This document shows, in pieces, positions 36,189 through 47,118 of a stretch of DNA of 64,000 bases. The stretch is from an uncultured Oscillospiraceae bacterium (GTDB taxonomy: Bacteria > Bacillota > Clostridia > Oscillospirales > Oscillospiraceae): contig CALWZP010000004.1 in the NCBI GenBank assembly GCA_944386055.1, positions 57,888-121,887 of the forward strand, read 5' to 3'. The notes under the pieces are model-generated. The model did no database searches and was not told the DNA's origin. It saw only the letters and a list, made by a program, of their open reading frames with translations. Each line of letters begins with the position of its first letter. Position 1 is the first letter of the stretch. The translations under genes were made by a program, and so were the position numbers.

Positions 36189-37115
36189 GTGAAAAAAGAC
36201 CTGTTGAAACTGCTGGACCTGTCCGGGGAGGAGATCCTCCACATCCTGGATGTGGCCGACCAGATGAAATACAACCAGAAGCACGGGCTGCCCCATGAGT
36301 ACCTCAAGGGCAAGACCCTGGCCATGATCTTTGAAAAGAACTCCACCCGCACCCGGGTGTCCTTCGAGACGGGGATGTTCCAGCTGGGCGGCCACGCCAT
36401 CTTCCTCTCGGGCAAGGAGAGCCAGATCGGCCGGGGGGAGCCGGTGGAGGACACCGCCCGGGTGCTCTCCCGGTACTGCGACGGCATCATGATCCGCACC
36501 TTCGCCCAGGAGGAGGTGGAGGCCCTGGCCCGACACGCCTCCATCCCGGTGATCAACGGGCTCACCGACTTCTGCCACCCCTGCCAGGTGCTGGCCGACC
36601 TGATGACCATCCGGGAGCGGATGGCCAAGCTGGAGGGGTTGAAGCTCTGCTTCATCGGGGACGGCAACAACATGGCCAACTCCCTCATCGTGGGGGGGCT
36701 GAAATGCGGCATGGAGGTGTCGGTGGCCTGCCCGGAGGGGTATGACCCCGATCCCAAGGTGCTGGAGTTCGCCGGGAGCGATCCCGCGTTCAAGTTCTCC
36801 CTGGTGCGCACCCCCCGGGAGGCCGCCGTGGACGCCGATGTGATCGTCACCGATGTGTGGGCCTCCATGGGCCAGGAGGAGGAGAAGGCCCAGCGGGAGC
36901 GGGCCTTTGCCGGCTATCAGGTCAATGAGGAGCTGATGGCGCTGGCCCATCCCGAGTGCATGGTGCAGCACTGCCTGCCCGCCCACCGGGGGGAGGAGAT
37001 CACCGCTCAGGTGTTTGAGGACCACGCCCAGGAGATCTTCGACGAGGCGGAGAACCGCCTCCACGCCCAGAAGGCCGTGATGTATCTGCTCATGGCCGGG
37101 GAGGAGATCGGCTGA
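36189..37115 (+). CDS. argF: Anabolic ornithine carbamoyltransferase
   Basis: ArgF makes citrulline from ornithine and carbamoyl phosphate. The 308-residue protein has STRTRVSFE near residue 47 and the anabolic-type HCLPAHRGEE near residue 261, in contrast to the catabolic paralogue at 2637-3638. It starts with GTG 36189 after AAGAGGTG and is the last gene of the arg operon. Confidence 0.96.
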   Translation: MKKDLLKLLDLSGEEILHILDVADQMKYNQKHGLPHEYLKGKTLAMIFEKNSTRTRVSFETGMFQLGGHAIFLSGKESQIGRGEPVEDTARVLSRYCDGIMIRTFAQEEVEALARHASIPVINGLTDFCHPCQVLADLMTIRERMAKLEGLKLCFIGDGNNMANSLIVGGLKCGMEVSVACPEGYDPDPKVLEFAGSDPAFKFSLVRTPREAAVDADVIVTDVWASMGQEEEKAQRERAFAGYQVNEELMALAHPECMVQHCLPAHRGEEITAQVFEDHAQEIFDEAENRLHAQKAVMYLLMAGEEIG

Positions 37116-37128
37116 ATCTGTGTTATCA

Positions 37129-37160
37129 CCGGCCCGGACCGCACAAGCGGTCCGGGCCGG
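37129..37160 (+). terminator. Stem-loop after argF
   Basis: A perfect 14-bp GC stem (37129-37142 with 37147-37160) with loop ACAA. No T run follows, so it could be an mRNA-stabilising end or an atypical terminator of the arg operon. Confidence 0.55.
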
Positions 37161-37213
37161 CTGCCGTCTGCGCGGCATATTCGAATTTTTGCTGAAGTTA
37201 TTCGTCGGCTCCC

Positions 37214-37243
37214 TTGACAAACATATACCCCCATAGGTATAAT
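37214..37243 (+). promoter_or_regulatory. CsoR-type operator inside the P-type ATPase promoter
   Basis: A consensus TTGACA (37214-37219) and TATAAT (37238-37243) are 18 bases apart. The spacer contains ATACCCCCATAGGTAT (37225-37240), which resembles the C-tract palindromes bound by CsoR/FrmR family repressors. A CsoR family gene lies at 45754-46029. Confidence 0.65.
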
Positions 37244-39164
37244 GGGCGTGAGAAATGTGGGAAAGGTCGTGGGGGCTGTGGAAGCATTGGAGCCTTTTTT
37301 GGAGTGGGGAGGCGTGAGGAAGGACATCACCTGTCTGGTGATCTCAGGGGCGGCGCTAATCGTCAGCATTTTCGACCTGATCCCCGCGCTGCCCTTTGAC
37401 GCGGCGTGGGTGGCCATCCTCCTGTGCGGCGTGCCCATCATCCTGGAGGCTGTCATCGGCCTGGTCACCGCCTTTGACATCAAGGCGGATGTGCTGGTGT
37501 CCATCGCGCTGGTGGCCTCGGTGCTCATCGGGGAGGATTTTGCCGCCGGCGAGGTGGCCTTCATCATGCAGCTGGGGGCCCTGCTGGAGGACCTGACAGT
37601 GGCCCGGGCCCGGGCGGGGATCGAGAAGCTGGTCAATCTTACCCCCCGGACGGCCCGGCGGCTGACAGAGACCGGAGAGGAGATCATCCCCGCCCAGCAG
37701 GTACAGGTGGGGGACATCCTCCGGCTGCTGCCCGGGGAGACCGTCCCGGTGGACGGGACCATCCTGTCCGGCGAGACCTCCATCGACCAGGCGGTGATGA
37801 CCGGCGAGTCCATGCCGGTGGACAAGGGCCCGGGGGACGAGGTGTCCAGCGGCACGGTGAACCGCTTCGGCTCCTTCGACATGCAGGCCGCCCGGGTGGG
37901 GGAGGACAGCTCCATCCAGCGGATGATCCGGCTGGTGCAGTCGGCGGACGCGGGCAAGGCCAAGATCGTGGGGATCGCCGACCGGTGGGCCACCTGGATC
38001 GTGGTGGCCGCCCTGCTGGCCGCCGCCGTCACCGGTCTGGCGACTGGCGACCCCATCCGCGCGGTGACCATCCTGGTGGTGTTCTGCCCCTGCGCCCTGG
38101 TGCTGGCCACCCCCACCGCCATCATGGCGGCCATCGGCAACGCCACCCGGCACAGCTTTCTGGTGCGGGAGGGGGACGCGCTGGAGCGGCTGGCCTCGGT
38201 GTCCAAGATCACCTTTGACAAGACGGGCACCCTCACCTATGGCCAGCCCCGGGTGGTCCGGGTGTGCCCGCTGACGGAGGCGGTGAGCCGGGAGGAGCTG
38301 TTCCGCCTCACCGCCGGGGCGGAGGGCCGTTCGGAGCATCCCCTGGGCAGGGCGGTGGCGGCGTGCTGCCGGGAGGAGCTGGGACAGGGGGCGGTCCCTG
38401 CCGCGGAGCGCTTCCAGATGCTCCCGGGCCGTGGCGTCCGGGCCGTGGTGGATGGCCGGGAGGTGCTGGCGGGCAACCTGGAGCTGCTGCGGGAGGAGCT
38501 GCCCGCCCCCGAGCTGAAAGCGCCGGACCAGGCGGAGGAGCGCCTGGCGGAGGGCTGTACGGTGGTGTATGTGGCGGTGGACGGCCGGCTGGCGGGCTTC
38601 CTTGCCCTGGCGGACACCGTGCGGGAGGACGCGGCGGAGACCATCCGGCAGGTGAAGGCGGCGGGGATCGACCCGGTGCTCCTCACCGGGGACCACGCCA
38701 GCGCCGCCCGGACCATCGCCGGGCAGCTGGGGATCGGGGAGGTCCACGCCCAGTGCCTGCCGGAGACCAAGCTGGAGATCATCGACGCGTACCAGGCCCG
38801 GGGGCAGAGGGTGTGCATGATGGGGGACGGCATCAATGACGCCCCGGCGCTGAAACGGGCCTTCGTGGGCATCGCCATGGGCGGAGTGGGCAGCGACATC
38901 GCGGTGGACGCCGCGGACATCGTCCTGGTGAACGACGAGGTCAGGGAGCTGCCCCACCTGCTGCGCCTGGCCAGGCGGATGATGGTCACCATCAAGTGCA
39001 ATCTCACCTTCTCCATGACGCTGAACTTCGTGGCCATCATCCTTGCCATCACCGGCGTACTCAATCCGGTGGTGGGTGCCCTGGTGCACAACGCCGGGTC
39101 AGTGCTGGTCATCGTCAACTCGTCGCTGCTGCTGCGCTGGAGGGCGAGGAAGCGTCAGGGATGA
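37242..39164 (+). CDS. Heavy-metal-translocating P-type ATPase
   Basis: A P1B-type ATPase that exports metal ions across the membrane. It has eight membrane segments, the TGES loop near residue 187, the ion-site motif CPCALVLATPT near residue 283, the phosphorylation site DKTGTLTYG near residue 326 and GDGINDAPAL near residue 528. There is no N-terminal HMA domain. The outer frame starts at ATG 37242, but this overlaps the promoter -10, so translation probably begins at GTG 37278 or GTG 37314. The CsoR-type operator suggests copper, but Zn/Cd/Co are possible. Confidence 0.9.
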   Translation: MGVRNVGKVVGAVEALEPFLEWGGVRKDITCLVISGAALIVSIFDLIPALPFDAAWVAILLCGVPIILEAVIGLVTAFDIKADVLVSIALVASVLIGEDFAAGEVAFIMQLGALLEDLTVARARAGIEKLVNLTPRTARRLTETGEEIIPAQQVQVGDILRLLPGETVPVDGTILSGETSIDQAVMTGESMPVDKGPGDEVSSGTVNRFGSFDMQAARVGEDSSIQRMIRLVQSADAGKAKIVGIADRWATWIVVAALLAAAVTGLATGDPIRAVTILVVFCPCALVLATPTAIMAAIGNATRHSFLVREGDALERLASVSKITFDKTGTLTYGQPRVVRVCPLTEAVSREELFRLTAGAEGRSEHPLGRAVAACCREELGQGAVPAAERFQMLPGRGVRAVVDGREVLAGNLELLREELPAPELKAPDQAEERLAEGCTVVYVAVDGRLAGFLALADTVREDAAETIRQVKAAGIDPVLLTGDHASAARTIAGQLGIGEVHAQCLPETKLEIIDAYQARGQRVCMMGDGINDAPALKRAFVGIAMGGVGSDIAVDAADIVLVNDEVRELPHLLRLARRMMVTIKCNLTFSMTLNFVAIILAITGVLNPVVGALVHNAGSVLVIVNSSLLLRWRARKRQG

Positions 39165-39186
39165 GCGCGATCGGAGCATAAGGAAC

Positions 39187-39214
39187 GGGGCGGCCGACGG
39201 CCGCCCCTTTTCCT
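39187..39214 (+). terminator. Terminator after the P-type ATPase
   Basis: A 9-bp stem GGGGCGGCC/GGCCGCCCC (39187-39195 with 39199-39207), loop GAC, followed by TTTTCCTT. Confidence 0.85.
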
Positions 39215-39243
39215 TGTGGGGAGGGAGTGTGGGAAAAACAGGC

Positions 39244-39272
39244 TTCCATAGAGAGGAGCGTGGTGATATAAT
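39244..39272 (+). promoter_or_regulatory. Promoter of the WG-repeat gene
   Basis: A perfect TATAAT (39267-39272) with a weak TTCCAT at -35 (39244-39249), 17-base spacing. It precedes a strong GGGAGGTGGAAGG ribosome binding site at 39283-39295. Confidence 0.5.
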
Positions 39273-39298
39273 AAAAATACAGCGGGAGGTGGAAGGAA

Positions 39299-41191
39299 AT
39301 GCGCGTCCTGAACTGGCTTGAAAAGATGTTCAACAAACGATTCGGAGCTTTCTAGGCCGCGCTCCTGTTCGCGGCAGTCCCGCTGCTGCTTACCGGCTGT
39401 GCCCCGACGATATCAGATGAGGCACGGGAACCCATCTGGGCCATAGAGCTTGAGGATGCGGAAGTAGCATATGGTTTTTCTTGCGGACTGGCGGCAGTGC
39501 ACAACTCAGCAGGACAATATTACTATATTGAAAAAAATGGAGAACTTTTGGGTGATGAAACTTTTCAGGAGATCAAAATATTTCACAATTTCGCCCTGCA
39601 ATTTTTGAATGGCCTGAGTTTAGTGGAAGTGGACGGAGAAGACCGGTTTCTTTACCGAAGCGGGAAGCTGCTGGACATGCACCCGCCTGACATTACAAAA
39701 GTGTATTCGGCAGACGAACCTCTGAAAGGTGCCGCAGATGAAGAGCGGTGGGGATATGTCAATTCCCAGTATTTGTGGGAAATCAGACCCAGATATTATG
39801 ATGTCTCATCATTTGAAAACGGATATTCTATTGCCGTGGGCAATAATACACAGAGAAGCGGTGACTATGGATATTTTTTGGTCACAGAGGATGGTGAGGT
39901 GACAGATTTTTCACAGTTTGATGAGGTCATATCCTGTGAAGAGGACTATGTAATTGTGATACAGGAAGACGGTACCTATGGATACGCTGACTTAACAGGT
40001 GAGATCATACTCTCCGGCCCTTATGAGGATGTCCAGCCTTTTTCTGAAGGACTGTCCGCGGTGAAGATCGAGGGGCAATGGGGATACATCGATACCAGCG
40101 GAACGGTGGTGATCCAGCCTCAGTTCGCTGACGCGGGGAACTTTTCGGAGGGCTATGCCTATGTGGTCCGGGAGGACGGGAAGTTCAACTTCCTGGACCG
40201 GGAAGGAAACCTGTGCCTTGACTGGCAGTCAGGGGAAGTACGGGGAGAGTTCCACGCGGGAATGATTCAGGTGAGGAAGCATAATTTGACTCGATGGGGA
40301 CTGATGGGCCTGAATGGAAAGTGGTGCCTGAAGCCGTTTTGGGGATATGCCTCGGCGGAATGGGACGAGGGCGACTTTTATCGTATCTATGGGAACAAGA
40401 AGGAAGGGCGCTACGACCCGGATACCGGCATTGTTACGGATTTGTACGACCACTTCACACCGGTCACAGAGACAATTGCGATCGTGGAGAAAAATGGGAA
40501 GTGGGGCTGCCTGGACTGGACAGCGAATGAGGTAGTGGTTCCCATTCAGTATCGGTATATCTATGGTTATTCAGAAGGACTTTTGACCGTGGAGGGCCGG
40601 ATGGGACTGCGAGGTTATATGGACTTGGAGGGGAACTGGGTGGTTGCTCCCCAGTTCCGGCGGGCCAGAAATTTTTCCGAGGGAGTGGCTTGCGTAGAGG
40701 TGCAAAATGGAGACAGAGGCTACATTGCAAATCCGTTTTTGTACTCTGAGTGGCAGACAGATCCGCTGCAGCGGGCGGAACATCTGGGTATTGTGAGCGA
40801 AGATCATGCCGGTAGTGAGCCAGCTACAGGTCAAATCCTTCAGGAACTTTTGATTCCAGTGGAGGAGAAACTGGCACAGTTCCAAATCGTGCCGGTGAGG
40901 GAAATGGAGATTCCGTGGACCGATGCGCCGTTGACCCGTGGAGATGCGGCAGTGCTGCTGGAGCAGTATATCGGAAGCTATGGAATGGCAACACAGTTCT
41001 ATCGGGGACTTTTTTTGGATGATCTTCCGGAAGATCAGAGTTCTGCCATTGCGTTTACAGCATCGATTGGGCTATTTGAATTGAGCGATGACTACTGCTT
41101 CTATCCTGAAGAAGCATTGACGGTAGAGGATGTTCAGCTTATCGTACTTAGAACTTTTGAATATCTTGTTGATATGACGAAAGTGGACTGA
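39299..41191 (+). pseudogene. WG-repeat lipoprotein with an in-frame amber codon in the signal peptide
   Basis: From ATG 39299, which has a strong ribosome binding site, the frame encodes MRVLNWLEKMFNKRFGAF. It then meets TAG (39353-39355) and continues in the same frame with a hydrophobic stretch ending in the lipobox LTGC. Beyond that it is open to 41191. The body (about 560 residues) contains at least eight WG repeats (WGY(I/V) followed by an aromatic/acid pattern), and the last 90 residues resemble a single SLH-like domain. The only in-frame restart, GTG 39497, has no ribosome binding site and no signal peptide. Base composition is clearly AT-richer than the neighbours. Confidence 0.75.
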
Positions 41192-41265
41192 GGACAAGAA
41201 AGCCCTTCATAGCCCGGCGGCCTGCCTCTCTGCCCCGAAAACTTCCCCCGATCTGCCCTGGGCCC

Positions 41266-41294
41266 TTGCAAAATGCGGCGAGGGCGGATATAAT
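41266..41294 (+). promoter_or_regulatory. Promoter of leuS
   Basis: TTGCAA (41266-41271) and a perfect TATAAT (41289-41294) are 17 bases apart. Confidence 0.75.
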
Positions 41295-41309
41295 AAAAAA
41301 GATTTGACC

Positions 41310-41347
41310 GGGGAGCGGCCCGACCCGGGGCGGCCCCGCATTTTTTT
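41310..41347 (+). terminator. Attenuator-like hairpin in the short leuS leader
   Basis: GGGG/CCCC and CCCG/CGGG helices (41310-41338) are followed by seven T residues (41341-41347) and at once by the leuS ribosome binding site. It looks like an intrinsic terminator placed between promoter and gene. The leader is far too short for a T-box. Confidence 0.5.
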
Positions 41348-41363
41348 GGAGAGTGTGATCATC

Positions 41364-43922
<2,559 letters not shown>

Positions 43923-43927
43923 GCGTT

Positions 43928-44347
43928 ATGGAGAGTGTGAGAAGGATGGAACAGAACCTGCTGCAGGGCGTCCACCATGTGTGCCTGAAGGCACAGGGCT
44001 CCCGGGACTACGAACGGGCCAAGACCTTTTACCTGAAGACCCTGGGTTTCTCCCTGGCCCGGGAGTGGGGCGAGGGGGACGGCCGGGGCTGCATGATCCA
44101 GCTGGGCAACTGTATGCTGGAGCTGATGGCCAACGGCATCCCGGAGCAGGACGCCCAGGGGATGTATCGTCATATCGCATTTCGTACAGAGGATGTGGAC
44201 GGTGTGTTTTCTCTGGCTGTCGCCGCCGGCTGCCCGGTAATTATGGAGCCCTGCGACCGGAATCTGGGCGGAGACTATCCCATCCGGATCGCCTTTTGCA
44301 CCGGCCCGCTGGGGGAGGAACTGGAATTTTTTCAGGAAAAAGGCTGA
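43928..44347 (+). CDS. VOC family (glyoxalase-like) protein
   Basis: A 139-residue single-chain vicinal-oxygen-chelate protein with two beta-alpha-beta-beta-beta modules. Candidate metal ligands are HHVCLKA near residue 16 and ELMANGIPEQ, with HIAF near residue 83 and EELEFFQ at the end. The start could also be ATG 43946. It lies 5 bases after leuS and is probably co-transcribed. The reaction is unknown; glyoxalase I and dioxygenase relatives share the fold. Confidence 0.82.
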   Translation: MESVRRMEQNLLQGVHHVCLKAQGSRDYERAKTFYLKTLGFSLAREWGEGDGRGCMIQLGNCMLELMANGIPEQDAQGMYRHIAFRTEDVDGVFSLAVAAGCPVIMEPCDRNLGGDYPIRIAFCTGPLGEELEFFQEKG

Positions 44348-44386
44348 GCCCCCTCATTTGTTTTAGACTTGTTCACAAATCCCCCC

Positions 44387-44415
44387 TTGACAGAAAAAGG
44401 CGGAGCGAATATAAT
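44387..44415 (+). promoter_or_regulatory. Consensus promoter of rpsU
   Basis: TTGACA (44387-44392) and TATAAT (44410-44415), both perfect, are 17 bases apart. The leader then holds a TAATGGAG/CTCCGTTA hairpin (about 44451-44470) just before the ribosome binding site, a possible control structure. Confidence 0.85.
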
Positions 44416-44489
44416 AATATACTGTTAAAGCCATCATTATGGCCCTTTTGTAATGGAGACTCTCCGTTACTTTGGAGGGAGGGAATACA

Positions 44490-44672
44490 ATGTCCGAGAT
44501 CCGAGTCAAGGAAGGCGAGTCGCTGGAGAACGCGCTGAAGCGGTTCAAGCGCAGCTGCGCCAAGTCCGGTGTGCTGGCCGAAGTGCGCAAGCGCGAGCAC
44601 TATGAGAGTCCCAGCGTCAAGCGCCGCAAGAAGTCCGAGGCGGCCAGAAAGAACCGTAAAAAGTTCTATTGA
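44490..44672 (+). CDS. rpsU: 30S ribosomal protein S21
   Basis: A 60-residue, very basic protein. The N-terminal [18 protein letters not shown] and the C-terminal [16 protein letters not shown] regions are those of bS21, which acts in start-site selection on the 30S subunit. ATG 44490 follows GGAGGGAGGG. It has its own consensus promoter and terminator. Confidence 0.97.
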   Translation: MSEIRVKEGESLENALKRFKRSCAKSGVLAEVRKREHYESPSVKRRKKSEAARKNRKKFY

Positions 44673-44683
44673 GAATGCTGAAC

Positions 44684-44716
44684 AAACCCCTGTGTCCTGT
44701 GGACACAGGGGTTTTT
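44684..44716 (+). terminator. Terminator of rpsU
   Basis: A 14-bp stem (44684-44697 with 44701-44714) with a TGT loop, ending in GGGGTTTTT. Confidence 0.93.
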
Positions 44717-44733
44717 CCATCTCTGGGACAGTT

Positions 44734-45534
44734 TCAGGGAAAAAGCTGCAGGCTGATGGCCATCACCAGCATTCCGCCGATCAGCCCATAGAGGGATAAG
44801 TGATGCTCTCCATATTCCCGGGCGGCGGGCAGCAGTTCGTCAAAGGAGATGAATACCATGACCCCCGCGACCCCGGCAAAGATGGCGCCGAAGACCGCAT
44901 CATTCATGACGGGGGTCAGGATCACCCAGCCAATCAACGCGCCTGCCGGTTCTGCCAGTCCGGAGAGAAGGGCCCAGCGGAAGGCGGCGGCGCGTGAGCC
45001 GGTGGCGTGGCAGATGGGGACGGCCACGGCGATCCCCTCCGGGATGTTGTGGATGGCGATGGCAGCCACGATGGGGACGGCGATGGAGGGCTCCTGCAGG
45101 GCGGAGAAAAAAGTGGCGATCCCCTCGGGAAAGTTGTGGATGGTGATGGCAAGGGCGGTGAGCGCCCCGGTGCGCAGCAGCTTGCCGGCAGCGGGGGCCT
45201 GGGGGCTGGCATTCTCTACCAGTTTTACCTCGTGGGGGTTCTCCTCGGCAGGGACGGCCTTGTCAATGAGGGCGATGAACAGGATGCCCCCAAAGAAGGA
45301 GGCGATGGCCGCCCAGCCTCCCACCCGAGGGGTCAGTTCTGCCGCCAGCAGGTCCCTCGCGGAGGCCAGGATCTCTACCAGAGAGACATAGATCATCACA
45401 CCGGCGGAAAATCCAAGGCTGACAGAGAGAAAGCGCCGGCTGGTGTGCCCGGTAAGCAGGGCAATACCGCCGCCGATCCCGGTACTCAGACCGGCCAGAA
45501 GTGTGAGAAGCAGCGGAAAAACGGGAAATTCCAA
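44734..45534 (-). CDS. ZIP family metal transporter (ZupT-like)
   Basis: A 266-residue polytopic protein with about eight membrane segments. It carries the two ZIP metal-site motifs HNFPEG near residue 132 and HNIPEG near residue 161, so it imports zinc and perhaps other divalent ions. A TTG start at 45534 is chosen: AAAGGAG lies six bases upstream and the first membrane helix begins four residues later. An open frame to 45642 has no site. It is convergent with rpsU. Confidence 0.88.
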   Translation of the reverse strand: MEFPVFPLLLTLLAGLSTGIGGGIALLTGHTSRRFLSVSLGFSAGVMIYVSLVEILASARDLLAAELTPRVGGWAAIASFFGGILFIALIDKAVPAEENPHEVKLVENASPQAPAAGKLLRTGALTALAITIHNFPEGIATFFSALQEPSIAVPIVAAIAIHNIPEGIAVAVPICHATGSRAAAFRWALLSGLAEPAGALIGWVILTPVMNDAVFGAIFAGVAGVMVFISFDELLPAAREYGEHHLSLYGLIGGMLVMAISLQLFP

Positions 45535-45634
45535 AGTAAGCTCCTTTCCAACGAGAGAGCAAGGGACTGTTTCTGCAGTCAGTATGCCAGAAAGAAGGAC
45601 ATGCAATTCCAAACAAAAACAGAGAAGAGCCGTG

Positions 45635-45670
45635 CTGCCCATGAGTTGGTGTACGCTAACTCATGGGCAG
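45635..45670. repeat. CCCATGAGTT palindrome between ZIP and csoR genes
   Basis: A perfect 13-bp inverted repeat (45635-45647 with 45658-45670). Fifteen bases of its left arm (GCCCATGAGTTGGTG) occur again at 45736-45750. No T run follows on either strand. Confidence 0.6.
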
Positions 45671-45709
45671 ACTAAGTAAACCACAAAATTTCCCGGATGT
45701 CAACCGGAA

Positions 45710-45739
45710 GGGCGGGAGGGCCGAATGCCACTCCCGCCC
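45710..45739 (-). terminator. Hairpin after csoR
   Basis: GGGCGGGAG (45710-45718) and CTCCCGCCC (45731-45739) form a stem 15 bases after the csoR stop on the minus strand. The T content beyond it is low. Confidence 0.5.
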
Positions 45740-45753
45740 ATGAGTTGGTGCCA

Positions 45754-46029
45754 TCATTTCATGTTTGCAAAGCGCTCCACCGCCTTGGTAAAGCTTTTGA
45801 TGGTCTGCTCCGCGTCGCCGTGCTGAATGCCGTCCCGGACACAGTGGTTGATGTGCCCCTCCAGAACCACCTGCCCCACCCGGTGGAGGGCGGATTTCGC
45901 GGCGTTGATCTGGGAGAGGACATCCTCACAGGGGACATCCTCATCCACCATGCGGTCGATGGCCTGGACCTGACCGATGATTTTTTTTAACCGGCGATGA
46001 AGATTGTCTGCATCCATACATTGTCTCAT
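45754..46029 (-). CDS. csoR: CsoR family metal-sensing repressor
   Basis: A 91-residue all-helical DNA-binding protein of the CsoR/RcnR family. The Cys-His-Cys ligand set of copper sensors is present (Cys34 in DVPCED, then His and Cys in GHINHCV near residues 59-63). Its ATG overlaps the stop of the FUSC-like gene (ATGA). A matching operator lies in the promoter of the P-type ATPase at 37214-37243, which makes that pump its probable target. Confidence 0.88.
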   Translation of the reverse strand: MRQCMDADNLHRRLKKIIGQVQAIDRMVDEDVPCEDVLSQINAAKSALHRVGQVVLEGHINHCVRDGIQHGDAEQTIKSFTKAVERFANMK

Positions 46030-46682
46030 CGTGGGACCTCCTTTTGGTCATTGGGGGAAGGGGACGGAGAGACCGGCTTCGGGGTGGACTCCTCCACTGC
46101 CTCTTCCGGCGGTTCCTGGGTGGACACCGGGTCTGACGGTGCGGAATCTCCGCTGTCCGCCGCCGGGGGCAGGCCGGGGAGCAGGCGATTGATCAGAATG
46201 GAGATGAGGATGCCCACGGCGGTCTCTCCCATGCGTGCCAGGGCGGTGAGATAGCGCTCGATCCCGCTGTCCGCCGGGGAGAGGATCACGATGCAGCACA
46301 CGATACACCCCAATCCGCAGGCCCGGGGACGCTTGATAAGGTTGCAGAACCAGATGATGGCCACTGTGGACAGCCCCAGCAGCGGAATAAGCAGCGGAGG
46401 ATAAGGAAAGAGCAGATAGAGGGAGATTACCACGATCCCCACCATGCCGCCGATGGCGGTGCCGCGCAGACGGATGAAGCCCTGCTGCCAGGAATCCTCA
46501 ATAGAGGACTGCATACAGATGATAGCCGCCACACAGGCGTTCAGCGGCCCGATGAGGGACCAGGGATCGGAGTTCTGGTCCTGAAGCAAGTGGAAGGGGA
46601 GAAAAATGGCCGTACAGATCATCACCGCCAGGGCAGTCTTGATGGTACGCAGCCCAACATGGGGGATGTTATGTTCACTCAT
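46026..46682 (-). CDS. FUSC/aromatic acid exporter-like membrane protein
   Basis: A 218-residue protein with about five membrane helices. The N-terminal GLRTIKTALAVMIC helix is that of the ArAE/FUSC family, and a hydrophilic Pro/Ser/Glu-rich cytoplasmic tail (about residues 165-218) follows. It is shorter than full FUSC proteins and lacks their cytoplasmic domain. AAGGAGG precedes ATG 46682. It is co-transcribed with csoR, which is unexpected for this family. Substrate unknown. Confidence 0.8.
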   Translation of the reverse strand: MSEHNIPHVGLRTIKTALAVMICTAIFLPFHLLQDQNSDPWSLIGPLNACVAAIICMQSSIEDSWQQGFIRLRGTAIGGMVGIVVISLYLLFPYPPLLIPLLGLSTVAIIWFCNLIKRPRACGLGCIVCCIVILSPADSGIERYLTALARMGETAVGILISILINRLLPGLPPAADSGDSAPSDPVSTQEPPEEAVEESTPKPVSPSPSPNDQKEVPR

Positions 46683-46716
46683 GGAGGCCTCCTTGCTCCC
46701 GGAGAGGGAAAGCAGA

Positions 46717-46741
46717 CCGGGGCAGACTGTGTCTGCCCCGG
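46717..46741 (-). terminator. Terminator after ybaB
   Basis: A perfect 11-bp stem (46717-46727 with 46731-46741) just after the ybaB stop. It is followed on the minus strand by a CT-rich run rather than a pure T tract. Confidence 0.65.
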
Positions 46742-46749
46742 GAAAGGGT

Positions 46750-47094
46750 TTAGAAGGGCAGGCCCATCCCGCCGGTGAGCTGGGACATGGTGCTGCTGGC
46801 GTCGGCGTCGGCGGCACGCAGCGCCTCATTCACTGCAGCCACCACCATATCCTGCAGCATCTCCACATCGTCGGGATCTACCGCCTCGGGCTGGATGGTG
46901 AGGGACTTTACCTCGTGTTTTCCGGTGACCACTGCGGTGACCATTCCGCCGCCGGCGGAGGCGGAATATTCCTTCTCCTGCAGCTCCTGCTGCATCTTCA
47001 GCATATCCTGCTGCATCTTCTGGGCCTGCTTGATCATGTTCATATTCATGCCACCCATGCCGCCGAAGCCGCGGTTCCCATATCCTTTTGCCAT
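46750..47094 (-). CDS. ybaB: YbaB/EbfC nucleoid-associated protein
   Basis: A 114-residue DNA-binding protein. The central part (EKEYSASAGGGMVTAVVTGKHEV) is the conserved YbaB core, preceded by an amphipathic Met/Gln-rich coiled coil and a Gly-rich N-terminus. It lies 24 bases after dnaX, the standard order; recR, which usually follows, is absent here. Confidence 0.95.
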   Translation of the reverse strand: MAKGYGNRGFGGMGGMNMNMIKQAQKMQQDMLKMQQELQEKEYSASAGGGMVTAVVTGKHEVKSLTIQPEAVDPDDVEMLQDMVVAAVNEALRAADADASSTMSQLTGGMGLPF

Positions 47095-47118
47095 ACTGTC
47101 AAACTCCTTTTTCCGATG

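Noticed and set aside
41295..41363. T-box before leuS
   Set aside because: The leader is about 65 bases and has no AGGGTGGNACCGCG-type antiterminator or stem I.
45535..45642. N-terminal extension of the ZIP transporter
   Set aside because: The extension has no ribosome binding site, whereas TTG 45534 has AAAGGAG six bases upstream and starts right at the first membrane helix.
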